A stretch of DNA of 64,000 nt. It comes from CBDBJQ01 sp965206405. GTDB lineage: Bacteria > Pseudomonadota > Alphaproteobacteria > UBA8366. A program made the translations under genes and the position numbers. The stretch spans positions 1,984,001 through 2,048,000 of the forward strand of contig CBDBJQ010000006.1 in NCBI GenBank assembly GCA_965206405.1, read 5' to 3'. The notes under the pieces were generated by a model. It was not told where the DNA came from. It did no database searches and worked only from the letters and a program-made list of their open reading frames with translations. This document shows, one piece after another, positions 7,593 through 16,444 of this stretch (position 1 is its first letter; each line of letters starts with the position of its first letter).

Positions 7593-7979
7593 CTAACCCG
7601 AGCCCGAGGGTGGATCAAGAAGTTTCCGGATATCCCGGAGTTCGGACAGAACGTCCTCCGAGGCAAGAGCCTCCGAGACCGCAGGCATTCCTGTGCCGCC
7701 TTGTGACGAAGATCGATTATCCGCCTTGCCTTTGGCCAGCTGTTTCTGCACGCCCTTGATGGTATAGCCCTGGTTGTAGAGACGATCCTGTATATCCCGC
7801 AGGACCCGGACGTCTTCCGGCCGGTAGCTTCGCCGGCCACCCTTGCCCTTGATGGGGCGAATCTGCCGAAACTTGCTCTCCCAGAACCGTAGCACATGCT
7901 GGGGCACCTTCAGCGCCTCGGAGACCTCGCTGATGGTGCGGTAGGCATCCTCGGACTTGCCCGATGTATCGCCCTGCAT
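7593..7979 (-). CDS. MerR-family transcriptional regulator
   Basis: 128 residues. The MerR winged helix is near residues 13-80: YRTISEVSEALKVPQHVLRF, then GGRRSYRPEDV and DRLYNQGYTIKGVQK. The C-terminus is short and lacks metal-binding cysteines, unlike metal-responsive MerR proteins. A MerR-like gene directly downstream of ihfA is a conserved arrangement in Alphaproteobacteria. The target is unknown. It is separated from ihfA by 6 bases and probably belongs to the same operon. Confidence 0.9.
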   Translation of the reverse strand: MQGDTSGKSEDAYRTISEVSEALKVPQHVLRFWESKFRQIRPIKGKGGRRSYRPEDVRVLRDIQDRLYNQGYTIKGVQKQLAKGKADNRSSSQGGTGMPAVSEALASEDVLSELRDIRKLLDPPSGSG

Positions 7980-7985
7980 CGCAGG

Positions 7986-8351
7986 CTACCCGCGGTTTCC
8001 GGCCGATCCGGAATCCCCGGCTTCAGGAACATTCGGGGCCTCCGTCCGACGCAGAAACCCGCGATACACCTTGTTTCTCAGGATATTGCTGGCCCGGAAG
8101 GAAATAACGCGGCGGGGCGCGATCGGAAAGTTTTCACCCGTCTTCGGGTTTCGTCCCATGCGCCGATTTTTCTTGTGCACCCGGAAGATTCCGAAGGAGG
8201 AAAGCTTGACGTGCTGATCTTCCACCAGCGCGTCGAGGATCTCTTCCAGAACCAGATTAACCAACCTGCTGGATTCGGTGCGCGACAGGCCGATGCGGTG
8301 GTAGACCATTTCAGCGAGATCGGCACGTGTCAGTGTTTTCTGCTTCGCCAT
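7986..8351 (-). CDS. ihfA: integration host factor subunit alpha
   Basis: 121 residues, starting at the ATG ending at 8351 (MAKQKTLTRADLAEMVY). The open frame runs further upstream, but only this start fits the family. HU/IHF features are LVNLVLEEILDAL, VKLSSFGIFRV and the arm GRNPKTGENFPIAPRRVISF. IHF-alpha pairs with IHF-beta to bend DNA at promoters, origins and recombination sites. The C-terminal tail after ILRNKV is about 20 residues longer than in E. coli. It lies between fabH and the merR gene. Confidence 0.93.
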   Translation of the reverse strand: MAKQKTLTRADLAEMVYHRIGLSRTESSRLVNLVLEEILDALVEDQHVKLSSFGIFRVHKKNRRMGRNPKTGENFPIAPRRVISFRASNILRNKVYRGFLRRTEAPNVPEAGDSGSAGNRG

Positions 8352-8389
8352 GAAGGTACATGCTTTCTGAGCGCCCGATCGAGCGCCCC

Positions 8390-9358
8390 CTACAACCTCA
8401 CCAGGGCCGCTCCCCAGGCAAAGCCACCACCCAGGGCCGAGAGCGCCACAAGATTTCCGGGACGCAATCGCCCGTCTTCCTTCGCTACCGCCAGGGCTAA
8501 CGGAATCGTGGCGGCCGAGGTGTTTGCCTGGCTTTCGACTGTCGATACGACGCGTTCTTCGGCAAGGCCCAGTCGTTTGGCCACACCGGTCATGATGCGG
8601 CTGTTGGCCTGATGCGGGACGAACCAGTCGATATCGTCGATGCTGCATCCGCTGTCCTTGAGCACAATCTCGACGCTTTCCGACATGCGTTCCACGGCGT
8701 GGCGGAAAACCTCCCGCCCGTCCATGCGCAGATAGCCAGCCTTTCCCGTCGAGCCGGGGCCGCCATCGACATACAGCATGTCGTAAAAACGGCCATCGGA
8801 GTGAATGTGCGTCGACAGCACGCCCGCGTCGTCCTCATCGCCCTCGCCCGCCTGCAGCACGATGGCTCCCGCACCGTCGCCAAACAGAACGCAGGTCGAG
8901 CGATCTTCCCAGTCGAGGATACGGCTGAACACCTCGGCGCCGATCACCAGAGCCGTTTTCGCCTGGCCGAGGCGGAGCATGTTGTCGGCCGTGGCAAGGG
9001 CGAAGATGAAACCGCTGCACACCGCCTGCAGATCGAATGCGACACAACCGCTGTTTGCGCCAAGGTGCGCCTGGACGCGGGTCGCCGTCGCCGGAAAGGT
9101 GTTGTCCGGCGTTGCCGTTGCAAGAATGATCAGATCCATATCCTCGGCGCTGACTCCCGCCGAGTCGAGGGCTGCACGAGATGCCTTTTCAGCAATGTCT
9201 GATGTCAGCTCGCCTTCCGCCGCGATGTGGCGCTGGCCAATACCCGTGCGCTGGCGAATCCACTCGTCGGTGGTGTCCATGCGCTGCGCGAGATCGTCAT
9301 TGGAGAGCACGCAATCGGGCATATAGGCGCCAAAGCCGGTGATTCGGGAGCGCCGCAT
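8390..9358 (-). CDS. fabH: beta-ketoacyl-ACP synthase III
   Basis: 322 residues from ATG (MRRSRITGFGAYMPD); the longer frame upstream overlaps plsX and is not family-like. The catalytic triad is present: C114 (QAVCSGF), H250 (VPHQANSRI) and N280 (SQANTSAA). The C-terminal GGGFAWGAALVRL is the usual ending. It condenses acetyl-CoA with malonyl-ACP to start fatty-acid elongation. It starts 4 bases after plsX ends, in the operon rpmF-plsX-fabH-ihfA-merR. Confidence 0.96.
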   Translation of the reverse strand: MRRSRITGFGAYMPDCVLSNDDLAQRMDTTDEWIRQRTGIGQRHIAAEGELTSDIAEKASRAALDSAGVSAEDMDLIILATATPDNTFPATATRVQAHLGANSGCVAFDLQAVCSGFIFALATADNMLRLGQAKTALVIGAEVFSRILDWEDRSTCVLFGDGAGAIVLQAGEGDEDDAGVLSTHIHSDGRFYDMLYVDGGPGSTGKAGYLRMDGREVFRHAVERMSESVEIVLKDSGCSIDDIDWFVPHQANSRIMTGVAKRLGLAEERVVSTVESQANTSAATIPLALAVAKEDGRLRPGNLVALSALGGGFAWGAALVRL

Positions 9359-9362
9359 CCAA

Positions 9363-10445
9363 TCAGGCCGCCACCTTGTCGTCGCCCTCGGGCTTGAGGT
9401 AGCTACCAGACTTGAAGTTGTTGCCGTTGGCCCTGAGTTTGTCGAAATCCTCGCGCATCCTGGGGATGCAGCCGTTGTGGATGAGATCGACACCGACTCC
9501 AATCGCATTGGCGAGGCCGAAGGCATCGGTTCCGCCATGGCTTTTGATAACGATGCCGTTCAGGCCCAGCATAATCGCTCCGTTGTAGCGTCGGGGATCG
9601 ATACGCACCTTCAGCTTGTTCATCGCCCGACGCGAGAACAGCTGGCCGATAACGGCTATGGGGCTGCTCTTGAAGCTTTCCCTGAGGAAATGAAGACACA
9701 GGACCGTTGTTCCCTCGAGCGCCTTCAGTGCGATATTGCCGGTGAAGCCATCGGTGACCACGACATCGACGGTGCCTGCGGTGATGTCGTCGCCTTCAAC
9801 GAAGCCCTTGAATTCGATCGGTAGATTCGCCGCACCGAGAACTGTCGCCGCCTCACGGATTTCCTCGTGCCCCTTCATGTCCTCAACGCCGACGTTGAGA
9901 AGTCCGATGGTCGGCTTCTCCATGCCCAGGACCGACCGCGCGAAGGCCTCCCCCATGACGGCAAACTCAACCAGGTTCTGGGCGCTGCATTGCACGTTGG
10001 CGCCAAGGTCGAGCATGCAGCTCTCACCCTTCATGGTCGGATAAAGCCCCGTAATGGCCGGTCTCTCTATCCCGGGCAGCATCTTCAGAACCATTTTCGA
10101 GATTGCCATGAGCGCGCCGGTATTGCCTGCCGAAATCACGCAATGCGCGTCTCCGTCCCTGACGGCATCGATGGCGAGGCGCATGCTGGAATTACGGGCC
10201 GAACGCAGGGCAACAGACGGCTTGTCGTCGTTGCGGACGATCTCGCTGGCATGGCGGATCTCGGTGCAGGCGGCAAGCACGGGATGCTGCTCGACCATCG
10301 GCGAAATCAGCGCCTCGTCGCCAAACATCAGAAAGCGGATGTCCGGATGCCGCTCACGCGCAATCTCGGCACCCTCGATCACGACACCGGGAGCGTCATC
10401 CCCTCCCATCGCGTCGAGCGCTATAACAAGATTATCAGCACTCAT
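9363..10445 (-). CDS. plsX: phosphate acyltransferase PlsX
   Basis: 360 residues from the ATG ending at 10445 (MSADNLVIALDAMGGDDAPG). A TTG seven codons upstream, directly after the rpmF stop, is an alternative start. Family blocks are LDAMGGDD, ISAGNTGALMA and DGFTGNIALKALEG. PlsX converts acyl-ACP to acyl-phosphate, the donor for PlsY in phospholipid synthesis. It lies in the rpmF-plsX-fabH operon, the standard arrangement. Confidence 0.96.
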   Translation of the reverse strand: MSADNLVIALDAMGGDDAPGVVIEGAEIARERHPDIRFLMFGDEALISPMVEQHPVLAACTEIRHASEIVRNDDKPSVALRSARNSSMRLAIDAVRDGDAHCVISAGNTGALMAISKMVLKMLPGIERPAITGLYPTMKGESCMLDLGANVQCSAQNLVEFAVMGEAFARSVLGMEKPTIGLLNVGVEDMKGHEEIREAATVLGAANLPIEFKGFVEGDDITAGTVDVVVTDGFTGNIALKALEGTTVLCLHFLRESFKSSPIAVIGQLFSRRAMNKLKVRIDPRRYNGAIMLGLNGIVIKSHGGTDAFGLANAIGVGVDLIHNGCIPRMREDFDKLRANGNNFKSGSYLKPEGDDKVAA

Positions 10446-10466
10446 GAAAAAGCCACGAGGAGGCAA

Positions 10467-10649
10467 TCAAGCCGGGTTTTTGGCCACCACCGCGCGACCG
10501 CTATAGAAGCCACATGCGGGGCAAACATGGTGAGGCCGCTTCCGTTCCCCGCAGTTGTCACATTCAATATGCGCCTGAGGCTTCAGGGAATCATGGGCGC
10601 GACGATTGCCCCGCCTTGACGGGGACACTTTCCTCTTTGGAACTGCCAT
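10467..10649 (-). CDS. rpmF: 50S ribosomal protein L32
   Basis: 60 residues from ATG (MAVPKRKVSPSRRGNRRAHD), the normal size of bacterial L32. The zinc-binding cysteines are present as CDNCG and CPACG. It is the first gene of the rpmF-plsX-fabH-ihfA-merR operon; the plsX frame begins directly after its stop. The open frame extends upstream, but the MAVPKRK start is the family start. Confidence 0.96.
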   Translation of the reverse strand: MAVPKRKVSPSRRGNRRAHDSLKPQAHIECDNCGERKRPHHVCPACGFYSGRAVVAKNPA

Positions 10650-10742
10650 CGGATCCTGCTCCGCTGTGAAACCACGAATCCCGGTCACCCGAGTAGCCCC
10701 TACGATAGACACATTGCCACGAGGCGGCAAGGCCGGCGGAGC

Positions 10743-11729
10743 TTAGGAAACAGGGTGAGAAAAGCCCATGCGGGCCAATTCCACAGGTATTCCGGCCGGG
10801 TCAAGCATCACAACCCCGGTGCCTTCGGACACCGCGCCGATACGAGTTATCGGGGTGTTTTCGGACGCCGCATCGAGCGCCATGACCGACTCGGGCGGAA
10901 GCGTGAAAGCCAGCTCATAATCATCGCCACCGGTCAGCACTGTCTCGATCAATCCCGGGACTCCTTCCAGCGCCGTCTGCGCCGGCGGCGACAGCGGGAC
11001 GGCCCCCGCCTCGATGGTAATGGCAACCCCGGAAGCGGCAGCGATATGGCCCAGATCGGCTGCCAGGCCATCGGAAACGTCGATTGCTGCGGTGGCCACA
11101 GCACGCAGTGCCAGGCCTAGCTCGACACGCGGCTCCGGTAGCCGGTAGCGCGCAACAAGGCCGTCACGGGCATCCCCGGCCAACCCGGACAGCTCACCGC
11201 GCAGGCATTGCAAGCCAAGCGCCGCATCGCCAATCGTGCCGCTCGCATAGACCCCGTCTCCCGGCCGCGCTCCGTCGCGCCTGAGCGCACGGTTTTCGGG
11301 GACCAGCCCATAAGCGGCGACAGTCAGCGTCAGGGGGCCCGGAGTCGTTACCGAATCCCCGCCGATCAGCCCAATTCCATAGAGATTCTGGTCCTGGGCC
11401 AGGCCGGCGGTGAATGCCCCGAGCCAGTCATCAGAGATCGCTTCAGGCAACGCCATAGAGAGCATGTAAGCCGATGGCCTCGCCCCCATCGCCGCGAGAT
11501 CGGATAAATTAACCCGGAGCAACTTGCGCGCGATCAGCCCCGGTGCCTCGTCACCGATGAAATGAACGCCGGCGACGATGGTATCGACTGTCGCGGCGAT
11601 CCTCTCTTCTGCGCCAGGGACCCACATCAAGGCCGTGTCGTCGCGCAACCCCAGGGCGTCGGGCCGGGAGGCAGCAAGCGGTGCGAAAAAGTGCGCAATC
11701 CGGGCGAATTCACCCTCCCGACTATCCAT
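10743..11729 (-). CDS. thiL: thiamine-monophosphate kinase
   Basis: 328 residues from ATG (MDSREGEFARIAHFFAPLA), overlapping the end of nusB by 8 bases. ATP/Mg-binding features of the PurM-like fold are DDTALM near residue 29, GLIGGDSVTTPGPLTLTV, DVSGLAADLGHIA-type segment DVSDGLAADLGHI, and LTGGDDYELAFT. ThiL phosphorylates thiamine monophosphate to the diphosphate cofactor. The nusB-thiL pairing behind the rib genes is common in Alphaproteobacteria. Confidence 0.95.
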   Translation of the reverse strand: MDSREGEFARIAHFFAPLAASRPDALGLRDDTALMWVPGAEERIAATVDTIVAGVHFIGDEAPGLIARKLLRVNLSDLAAMGARPSAYMLSMALPEAISDDWLGAFTAGLAQDQNLYGIGLIGGDSVTTPGPLTLTVAAYGLVPENRALRRDGARPGDGVYASGTIGDAALGLQCLRGELSGLAGDARDGLVARYRLPEPRVELGLALRAVATAAIDVSDGLAADLGHIAAASGVAITIEAGAVPLSPPAQTALEGVPGLIETVLTGGDDYELAFTLPPESVMALDAASENTPITRIGAVSEGTGVVMLDPAGIPVELARMGFSHPVS

Positions 11730-12291
11730 TGCCGTCCTTTCCCGGTCTGGTTTCGTCGTCGGATCCGTTTTTATTCCCCGGGCCGTCTCCGTCCGGCTTC
11801 GGTCCGCGCACATCGCGGGCCAACCGGTCCAAAACGCCGTTGATAAATCCCGGCTCGGGGCCGCTGAAGAAAGCCGAGGCGACGGCGACATATTCCTTGA
11901 TGATCACTGGCGGATCGGTCTCCCGGCGCTGCATCAGCTCCCAGCATCCGGACCGCAGGATGAGCCGCAACAACACCTCGATCTCCTCGAGGCGCCGGCC
12001 GCGAGCAATGGCGGTCGCGATGGTCTCATCGAGTGGGATCGTCTCTGCGGTCACACCAACCACGATGTCGTGAAGAAGATCCGAGTCGATCGGGGTTTCT
12101 TCGCGCTCACTTTCGGGTGCGTCGATTCTCAGCACATCGTCGATTGCCCGTTCAGGTTGCACGCCGGACAGAGCAATCTGGTACAGTGCCTGGACAGCGA
12201 CGATCCGCGCGGCACGGCGACGGGATGCCAGGCCCGGGCGGGATTGCGGCCGGGATTGCGGCCGGGATTCCGGCCGGGATTCCGGTGTCAT
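11722..12291 (-). CDS. nusB: transcription antitermination factor NusB
   Basis: 189 residues. The all-helical core runs from about 20 to 160: SRRRAARIVAVQALYQIAL, then ILRSGCWELM, PVIIKEYVAVASAFFSGPEPGFINGVLDRLA. NusB acts with NusE (S10) in rRNA antitermination. The N-terminus carries an in-frame 12-bp tandem repeat (RPESRPQSRPQSRP). The C-terminus has a polar tail of about 25 residues, so it is longer than the usual 140-160 residues. The start overlaps the ribH stop by 4 bases. Confidence 0.95.
   Translation of the reverse strand: MTPESRPESRPQSRPQSRPGLASRRRAARIVAVQALYQIALSGVQPERAIDDVLRIDAPESEREETPIDSDLLHDIVVGVTAETIPLDETIATAIARGRRLEEIEVLLRLILRSGCWELMQRRETDPPVIIKEYVAVASAFFSGPEPGFINGVLDRLARDVRGPKPDGDGPGNKNGSDDETRPGKDGNG
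12238..12285 (-). repeat. 12-bp tandem repeat inside the nusB 5' end, four copies
   Basis: Four 12-bp units (CCGGGATTGCGG or CCGGGATTCCGG on the + strand) at 12238-12249, 12250-12261, 12262-12273 and 12274-12285. They encode repeated Arg-Pro-(Glu/Gln)-Ser at the NusB N-terminus. Being a multiple of three, copy-number change would keep the frame. Confidence 0.9.
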
Positions 12292-12878
12292 CTGCCTGAC
12301 CGTACCGGGACACCCTCTTTGTTCCGAGACATGCCCGAACGGAGTCGAGGATCGAGCGTGCGGCGCAGCGCCATCATGGCGAGGCCGGCCCGGGCCGCAT
12401 CCGCACCCTTGTTACCTTGGTCGACAGCGGCCCGGGCCCATGCCTGGTCCCGGTTTTCGCAGGTCAGAATGCCAAAGCCGATGGCAAGGCCACGGCGCAC
12501 CGAAAGATCCATCAGCCCGCGGGCGCTCTCCCCGCAGACATAATCATAATGGCTCGTCTCGCCACGGATCACGCATCCAAGGGCAATGTAGCCGTCATAG
12601 CGCGGCGGCATGTCCGGTGGGATCACCGGTACCCCATCACCAGATGCATCGCGCCCCCAGCGGCGGAAGCGACGGCGCGCCGCCATCGAAATGGCGGCTG
12701 GAATTTCGAAGGTGCCCGGCACCGCAAACCGGTCAAAGGTTGCACCGGCTTCCGCCAGCGCCTTGGTCGCGCCCTGCACGAGCGCATCGGCAATGTCATC
12801 GTAGAACCGCGCCTCGACGATCATGACGTGCGGCGCGGTGCCGGATCTATTCCCGGATCCGTTCTCCGACTCGTTCAT
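12288..12878 (-). CDS. ribH: 6,7-dimethyl-8-ribityllumazine synthase
   Basis: 196 residues. Core motifs are VEARFYDDIADAL, VPGTFEIPAA, GCVIRGETSHYDYVC (active-site His) and FGILTCENRDQAWAR. It condenses 5-amino-6-ribitylamino-uracil with dihydroxybutanone phosphate. Compared with the usual 150-160 residues it carries an insert of about 20 residues after MAARRRFRRW, before YDGYIALG, plus tails at both ends. It lies between ribB and nusB, overlapping nusB by 4 bases. Confidence 0.95.
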   Translation of the reverse strand: MNESENGSGNRSGTAPHVMIVEARFYDDIADALVQGATKALAEAGATFDRFAVPGTFEIPAAISMAARRRFRRWGRDASGDGVPVIPPDMPPRYDGYIALGCVIRGETSHYDYVCGESARGLMDLSVRRGLAIGFGILTCENRDQAWARAAVDQGNKGADAARAGLAMMALRRTLDPRLRSGMSRNKEGVPVRSGR

Positions 12879-12897
12879 TGGGCGGCGCCGGTCCGGT

Positions 12898-14112
12898 TCA
12901 GACGATCGGCCGGCTCTCGACGACGGTCAGTCCGTAACCGTCGAGTCCGACAATCTGCTTTGGAGAATTCGAAAGCAGGATCATTTTGGATACGCCGAGA
13001 TCAAGCAGTATCTGGGCGCCAACCCCGTAATCGCGCAGCGGGCCCCGCTCCCGCCGCTCTTCCGCCTTGACGGCTGCGGCATCATCCGCTGCAACCGTAC
13101 GCTGTGCGGCCGCAGCGTTACGGCGACGGATAAAATCGGTGAGGTAAGTGCGTCGGGGCTCGCGTATGAGAACGACAATGCCCCGCCCGGCCTCGCCAAT
13201 CATTTCCATGGAACGGTGAAGATCGCCGGCCCGCGAACTGTTGGTATCGGAGAACAGATCGTCGAGTATGTTGAAGGCGTGCATGCGCACCATCACCGGC
13301 CCGCCATGGGAGACGTCGCCCTTCACCAGCGCGATATGCTCGGCGTATTCGGCCTTGTTGATATAGACAGACATCCGAAACTTGCCGCCATGGCGGCTGT
13401 CAAACACCGTGTCGTCAAGTCGCTCGACGGTGCGATCGTGACGGCGGCGATAGGCGATCAGATCGGCGATCGCGCCGATCTTGAGGTTGTGAAACTGGGC
13501 CAGTGGAACGAGGTCCGGCAACCGCGCCATGGTGCCGTCCTCTTTCATGATCTCGCAGATGACACCGGACGGGTTCAGCCCGGCGAGCCGGGCGATATCG
13601 ACCGCGGCCTCGGTGTGCCCGGCGCGCACGAGGACGCCGCCCTCGCGCGCAGCAAGCGGGAAGACGTGTCCTGGCGAGACGATGTCGGCGGCGTCGGTTG
13701 TGGCGTCGATGGCCACGGCGATCGTCCGCGCCCGGTCGGGCGCCGAGATGCCCGTGGTGACGCCTTCCCGAGCCTCGATTGAAACCGTGAAGGCGGTGCT
13801 GTGGCGACTTTCGTTCTCACCGGACATTAGCTTGAGGCCAAGATGGTTGATGCGGTCCGGGTCCATGGCCAGACAGATCAGGCCACGGCCATGCTTGGCC
13901 ATGAAATTGACGGCCTCGGGAGTCGCAAACTGTGCGGGGATGACGAGGTCGCCCTCGTTTTCCCGCTCCTCATCGTCGACAAGGATGAACATCCGGCCAT
14001 TGCGCGCCTCGTCGATGATCTCCTCGACGGGGGAAAGAAAATCGGTGTCCCCGGACGATTCGGTGAGATTCGCGGCAGACACGGTCCGCAACCCCGTGAT
14101 ATCGGCAACCAT
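12898..14112 (-). CDS. ribB: 3,4-dihydroxy-2-butanone-4-phosphate synthase with degenerate RibA-like domain
   Basis: 404 residues from ATG (MVADITGLRTVSAANL). The RibB half (to about residue 235) has DDEERENEGDLVIPA, GRGLICLAM, SPGHVFPL and GHTEAAVDIARLAGL, all expected for DHBP synthase. The C-terminal half resembles GTP cyclohydrolase II. The stretch that normally carries the three zinc cysteines reads VRMHAFNILDDLFSDTN with none of them, so this domain cannot be an active RibA. Such RibBX fusions are known in Alphaproteobacteria; an active RibA must be encoded elsewhere. It lies 4 bases after ribE. Confidence 0.92.
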   Translation of the reverse strand: MVADITGLRTVSAANLTESSGDTDFLSPVEEIIDEARNGRMFILVDDEERENEGDLVIPAQFATPEAVNFMAKHGRGLICLAMDPDRINHLGLKLMSGENESRHSTAFTVSIEAREGVTTGISAPDRARTIAVAIDATTDAADIVSPGHVFPLAAREGGVLVRAGHTEAAVDIARLAGLNPSGVICEIMKEDGTMARLPDLVPLAQFHNLKIGAIADLIAYRRRHDRTVERLDDTVFDSRHGGKFRMSVYINKAEYAEHIALVKGDVSHGGPVMVRMHAFNILDDLFSDTNSSRAGDLHRSMEMIGEAGRGIVVLIREPRRTYLTDFIRRRNAAAAQRTVAADDAAAVKAEERRERGPLRDYGVGAQILLDLGVSKMILLSNSPKQIVGLDGYGLTVVESRPIV

Positions 14113-14116
14113 ACGG

Positions 14117-14713
14117 TCAGCCCTTCCGCACTTCCAGAATGCGTTCAATATAGCGAGCCAGCATGTCAATCTCAATATTGACCCTGCTGCCGACCTCAAG
14201 AGAGCCGAAAGTCGTCATGCGCGCCGTATGCGAAATGATGTTAACGCCAAAGCGTCTGTCGGTGACCTCGTTGACCGTCAGCGACACCCCATCGAGGGCA
14301 ACGGACCCTTTCGATGCGATGTATCCGGCCAGTTTCGCCGGTGGTTCGAAGACAAAACGCACGCTGTCACCCTCCACCCGGGTTTCGACGACCTCCGCCA
14401 CGCCGTCGACATGGCCGGACACCAGATGGCCGCCGATCTCGTCGCCCATGCGCAGCGATTTCTCGAGATTGACCTGCGCGCCCTCGCGCCAATCTCCGAG
14501 CGTCGTGCTATCGAGAGTTTCCCTGGAAATATCGGCCGCAAACCGGCCGTCGCTGGTTTCCGTGACCGTCAGGCAGACGCCGGAACAGGCAATGGAATCG
14601 CCGATACCGATCGCCGAGATATCGAGACCGGTTGCGATCTCCACCCACGCCCCGGCATCGCCAAAGGCCACGCTTTTCATAGATCCAAGATCGGCGACAA
14701 GCCCCGAAAACAC
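14117..14713 (-). CDS. ribE: riboflavin synthase, alpha subunit
   Basis: 198 residues with a GTG start giving M-FSGLVADLG, the expected position (relatives start MFTGIV); the upstream extension is not conserved. Two lumazine-binding repeats are visible: CSGVCLTVTE with SLRMGDEIGGHLVSGHVDG, and ALDGVSLTVNEV near residue 140. It dismutates two lumazines to riboflavin. It lies between ribD and ribB in the operon. Confidence 0.94.
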   Translation of the reverse strand: MFSGLVADLGSMKSVAFGDAGAWVEIATGLDISAIGIGDSIACSGVCLTVTETSDGRFAADISRETLDSTTLGDWREGAQVNLEKSLRMGDEIGGHLVSGHVDGVAEVVETRVEGDSVRFVFEPPAKLAGYIASKGSVALDGVSLTVNEVTDRRFGVNIISHTARMTTFGSLEVGSRVNIEIDMLARYIERILEVRKG

Positions 14714-14790
14714 TACGTGACCTCTTCTTTTTGATCGGCCCCAAACCGGATTGGCCGCACGCCGCCCAAGTATCCTTACCAAGCGTTCGT

Positions 14791-15933
14791 TCAGGTGTCA
14801 TCGATCCGCTCGAAAATCTCAAGCACATCCTCGCCAAACTTCTCAAGGCTGAGTCTTTCGAACCGAGGCATGTCGCGCAAACGATCGATCCCGACCGCCC
14901 CGACGGCAGCCAGCCCGTCGCCCCCGGCAACGGTTGATGCCCGGAACCATGCAATGCGATCGACCAGCCGCTCGCGCATCAGCCCTGCAGAAAGACCACT
15001 GCCGCCCTCGACCAGTACCCGGGTCAATCCCTTTCCACCAAGCTGGCGTAGCACATCGCTCATCGCCAGCTGCCCATCGCCGGCCGCGATGGCTTCGATC
15101 ACGCACAACCCAGCCGCCCTGCAGGCCGCCACGCGGTCCTTTCCCGCCTTTGCCGCTTCTGCCGATGCCACCAGCCAGACGGGCGGGCCGTCGCCGGTAG
15201 CCAGCTTGCCATCGAGTGGCAACTCCAGACGCGGATCGATGACAATACGAACCGGAGAACGCGCTTCCAGACCAGGCAGACGGCAGGTCAACTGCGGGTC
15301 GTCCGCGTGCGCAGTGCCGATCCCGATCATCACGGCATCGTGTTCGGCCCGCATCAAATGGCCGCGCCGGCGTGCTGCGGGGCCAGTGATCCACTGGCTT
15401 TCACCGCCAGCAACGGCGATTCGGCCATCGAGAGTGGTTGCCGTCTTCAGGGTCACGAGCGGCCTTCCGGCGCGCTGGCGCATGACATGGCCAGCATGAT
15501 CCCGTGCCGCCTCTGCGGCCGACGCACCGTCTGCAACGAGAACGGTAATCCCGGCCGCTTCGAGCGCAGCGATGCCGCGGCCCTGCATCCGCGGATCGGG
15601 GTCGGTAAGTGCGATGACGACCCGGTCCACGCCAGCGGCGATCAAGGCATCAATGCAGGGCGGTGTGCGGCCGCTATGGGTGCAAGGTTCGAGTGTTACA
15701 TAAGCCGTCGCGCCACGCGCATCGGCGCCAGCACGGGCCAGTGCTTCTGTTTCGGCGTGGGGTATGCCGCTGTCGCCGGTCCAGCCCCGGGCGATGATGC
15801 GCCCCTGTGCGGGTCCGTCGGTTTCATCGACGATAACGCAGCCAACAGCAGGATTGGGCCAGGTTGCACCGAGACCGCGCCGGCCGAGCGTGAGCGCGGT
15901 GCGCAAATGGCCGGCTGGGCCGGAATCTGCCAC
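14791..15933 (-). CDS. ribD: riboflavin biosynthesis deaminase/reductase
   Basis: 380 residues taking the GTG at 15931-15933, which has GAGAGGAA upstream and follows the nrdR stop by 7 bases. The cytidine-deaminase-like domain has the zinc motif HAETEAL with TLEPCTHSGRTPPC (about residues 60-95). The C-terminal reductase domain contains PLVTLKTATTLDGRIA and VLVEGGSGLSAGL. It performs the second and third steps of riboflavin synthesis. The nrdR-ribD-ribE-ribB-ribH-nusB order is typical. Confidence 0.93.
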   Translation of the reverse strand: MADSGPAGHLRTALTLGRRGLGATWPNPAVGCVIVDETDGPAQGRIIARGWTGDSGIPHAETEALARAGADARGATAYVTLEPCTHSGRTPPCIDALIAAGVDRVVIALTDPDPRMQGRGIAALEAAGITVLVADGASAAEAARDHAGHVMRQRAGRPLVTLKTATTLDGRIAVAGGESQWITGPAARRRGHLMRAEHDAVMIGIGTAHADDPQLTCRLPGLEARSPVRIVIDPRLELPLDGKLATGDGPPVWLVASAEAAKAGKDRVAACRAAGLCVIEAIAAGDGQLAMSDVLRQLGGKGLTRVLVEGGSGLSAGLMRERLVDRIAWFRASTVAGGDGLAAVGAVGIDRLRDMPRFERLSLEKFGEDVLEIFERIDDT

Positions 15934-15940
15934 TTCGGGG

Positions 15941-16402
15941 TTATTCCTCTCCGGCTGGGAGTTCGCCGACGATAAAATCCTCGAAATCCTTCGCTTCCCG
16001 GAAGTTCCGATAGACCGAGGCGAAGCGAATATAGGCCACCGCATCGAGCGCGTGCAGCGCCTCCATCACCATCTCCCCGACCGCATCGACCTTGATCTCG
16101 TTCTCGCCGGAACTCTCAAGCCGGCGCACGATGCCGTTGATCGCCTGCTCCATCCGGTCAGGCTCAACGGGACGCTTGCGCAGGGCAATGGTCATCGACC
16201 GGGCCAGCTTGTCGCGGTCAAAAGCCTCGCGCTGGCCACTGCGCTTGATCACTGTCAGGTCGCGCAGCTGCACCCGTTCAAAGGTGGTAAACCGCGCGCC
16301 GCAAGCCACACAGGCCCGGCGTCGGCGGGTTGCCGAGTTCTCCTCGGTCGGCCGGGAATCCCGGACCTGGGTGTCTCCATGGCCGCAAAATGGGCAACGC
16401 AT
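15941..16402 (-). CDS. nrdR: transcriptional repressor NrdR
   Basis: 153 residues, standard length. The zinc ribbon uses C3, C6 (MRCPFCG) and C31, C34 (CVACGARFTTFE). It is followed by the ATP-cone domain (LTVIKRSGQREAFDRDKLARS onward). NrdR senses ATP/dATP and represses ribonucleotide reductase genes. It sits between glyA and ribD, as in many Proteobacteria. Confidence 0.96.
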   Translation of the reverse strand: MRCPFCGHGDTQVRDSRPTEENSATRRRRACVACGARFTTFERVQLRDLTVIKRSGQREAFDRDKLARSMTIALRKRPVEPDRMEQAINGIVRRLESSGENEIKVDAVGEMVMEALHALDAVAYIRFASVYRNFREAKDFEDFIVGELPAGEE

Positions 16403-16444
16403 GCAAAAATCTCCCGGATCGTATTGTTGATCGTGTTGTTTATG

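Noticed and set aside
7254..7706. 150-codon open frame over tRNA-Pro
   Set aside because: It reads through the tRNA gene and both flanks and has no family resemblance.
12823..13782. Long open frame on the plus strand over ribB
   Set aside because: Mirrors the codon structure of ribB; product shows no domain. Shadow of the real gene.
15934..15940. FMN riboswitch ahead of the rib genes
   Set aside because: ribD follows nrdR with only 7 bases between, so there is no room for an aptamer; none seen upstream of nrdR either.
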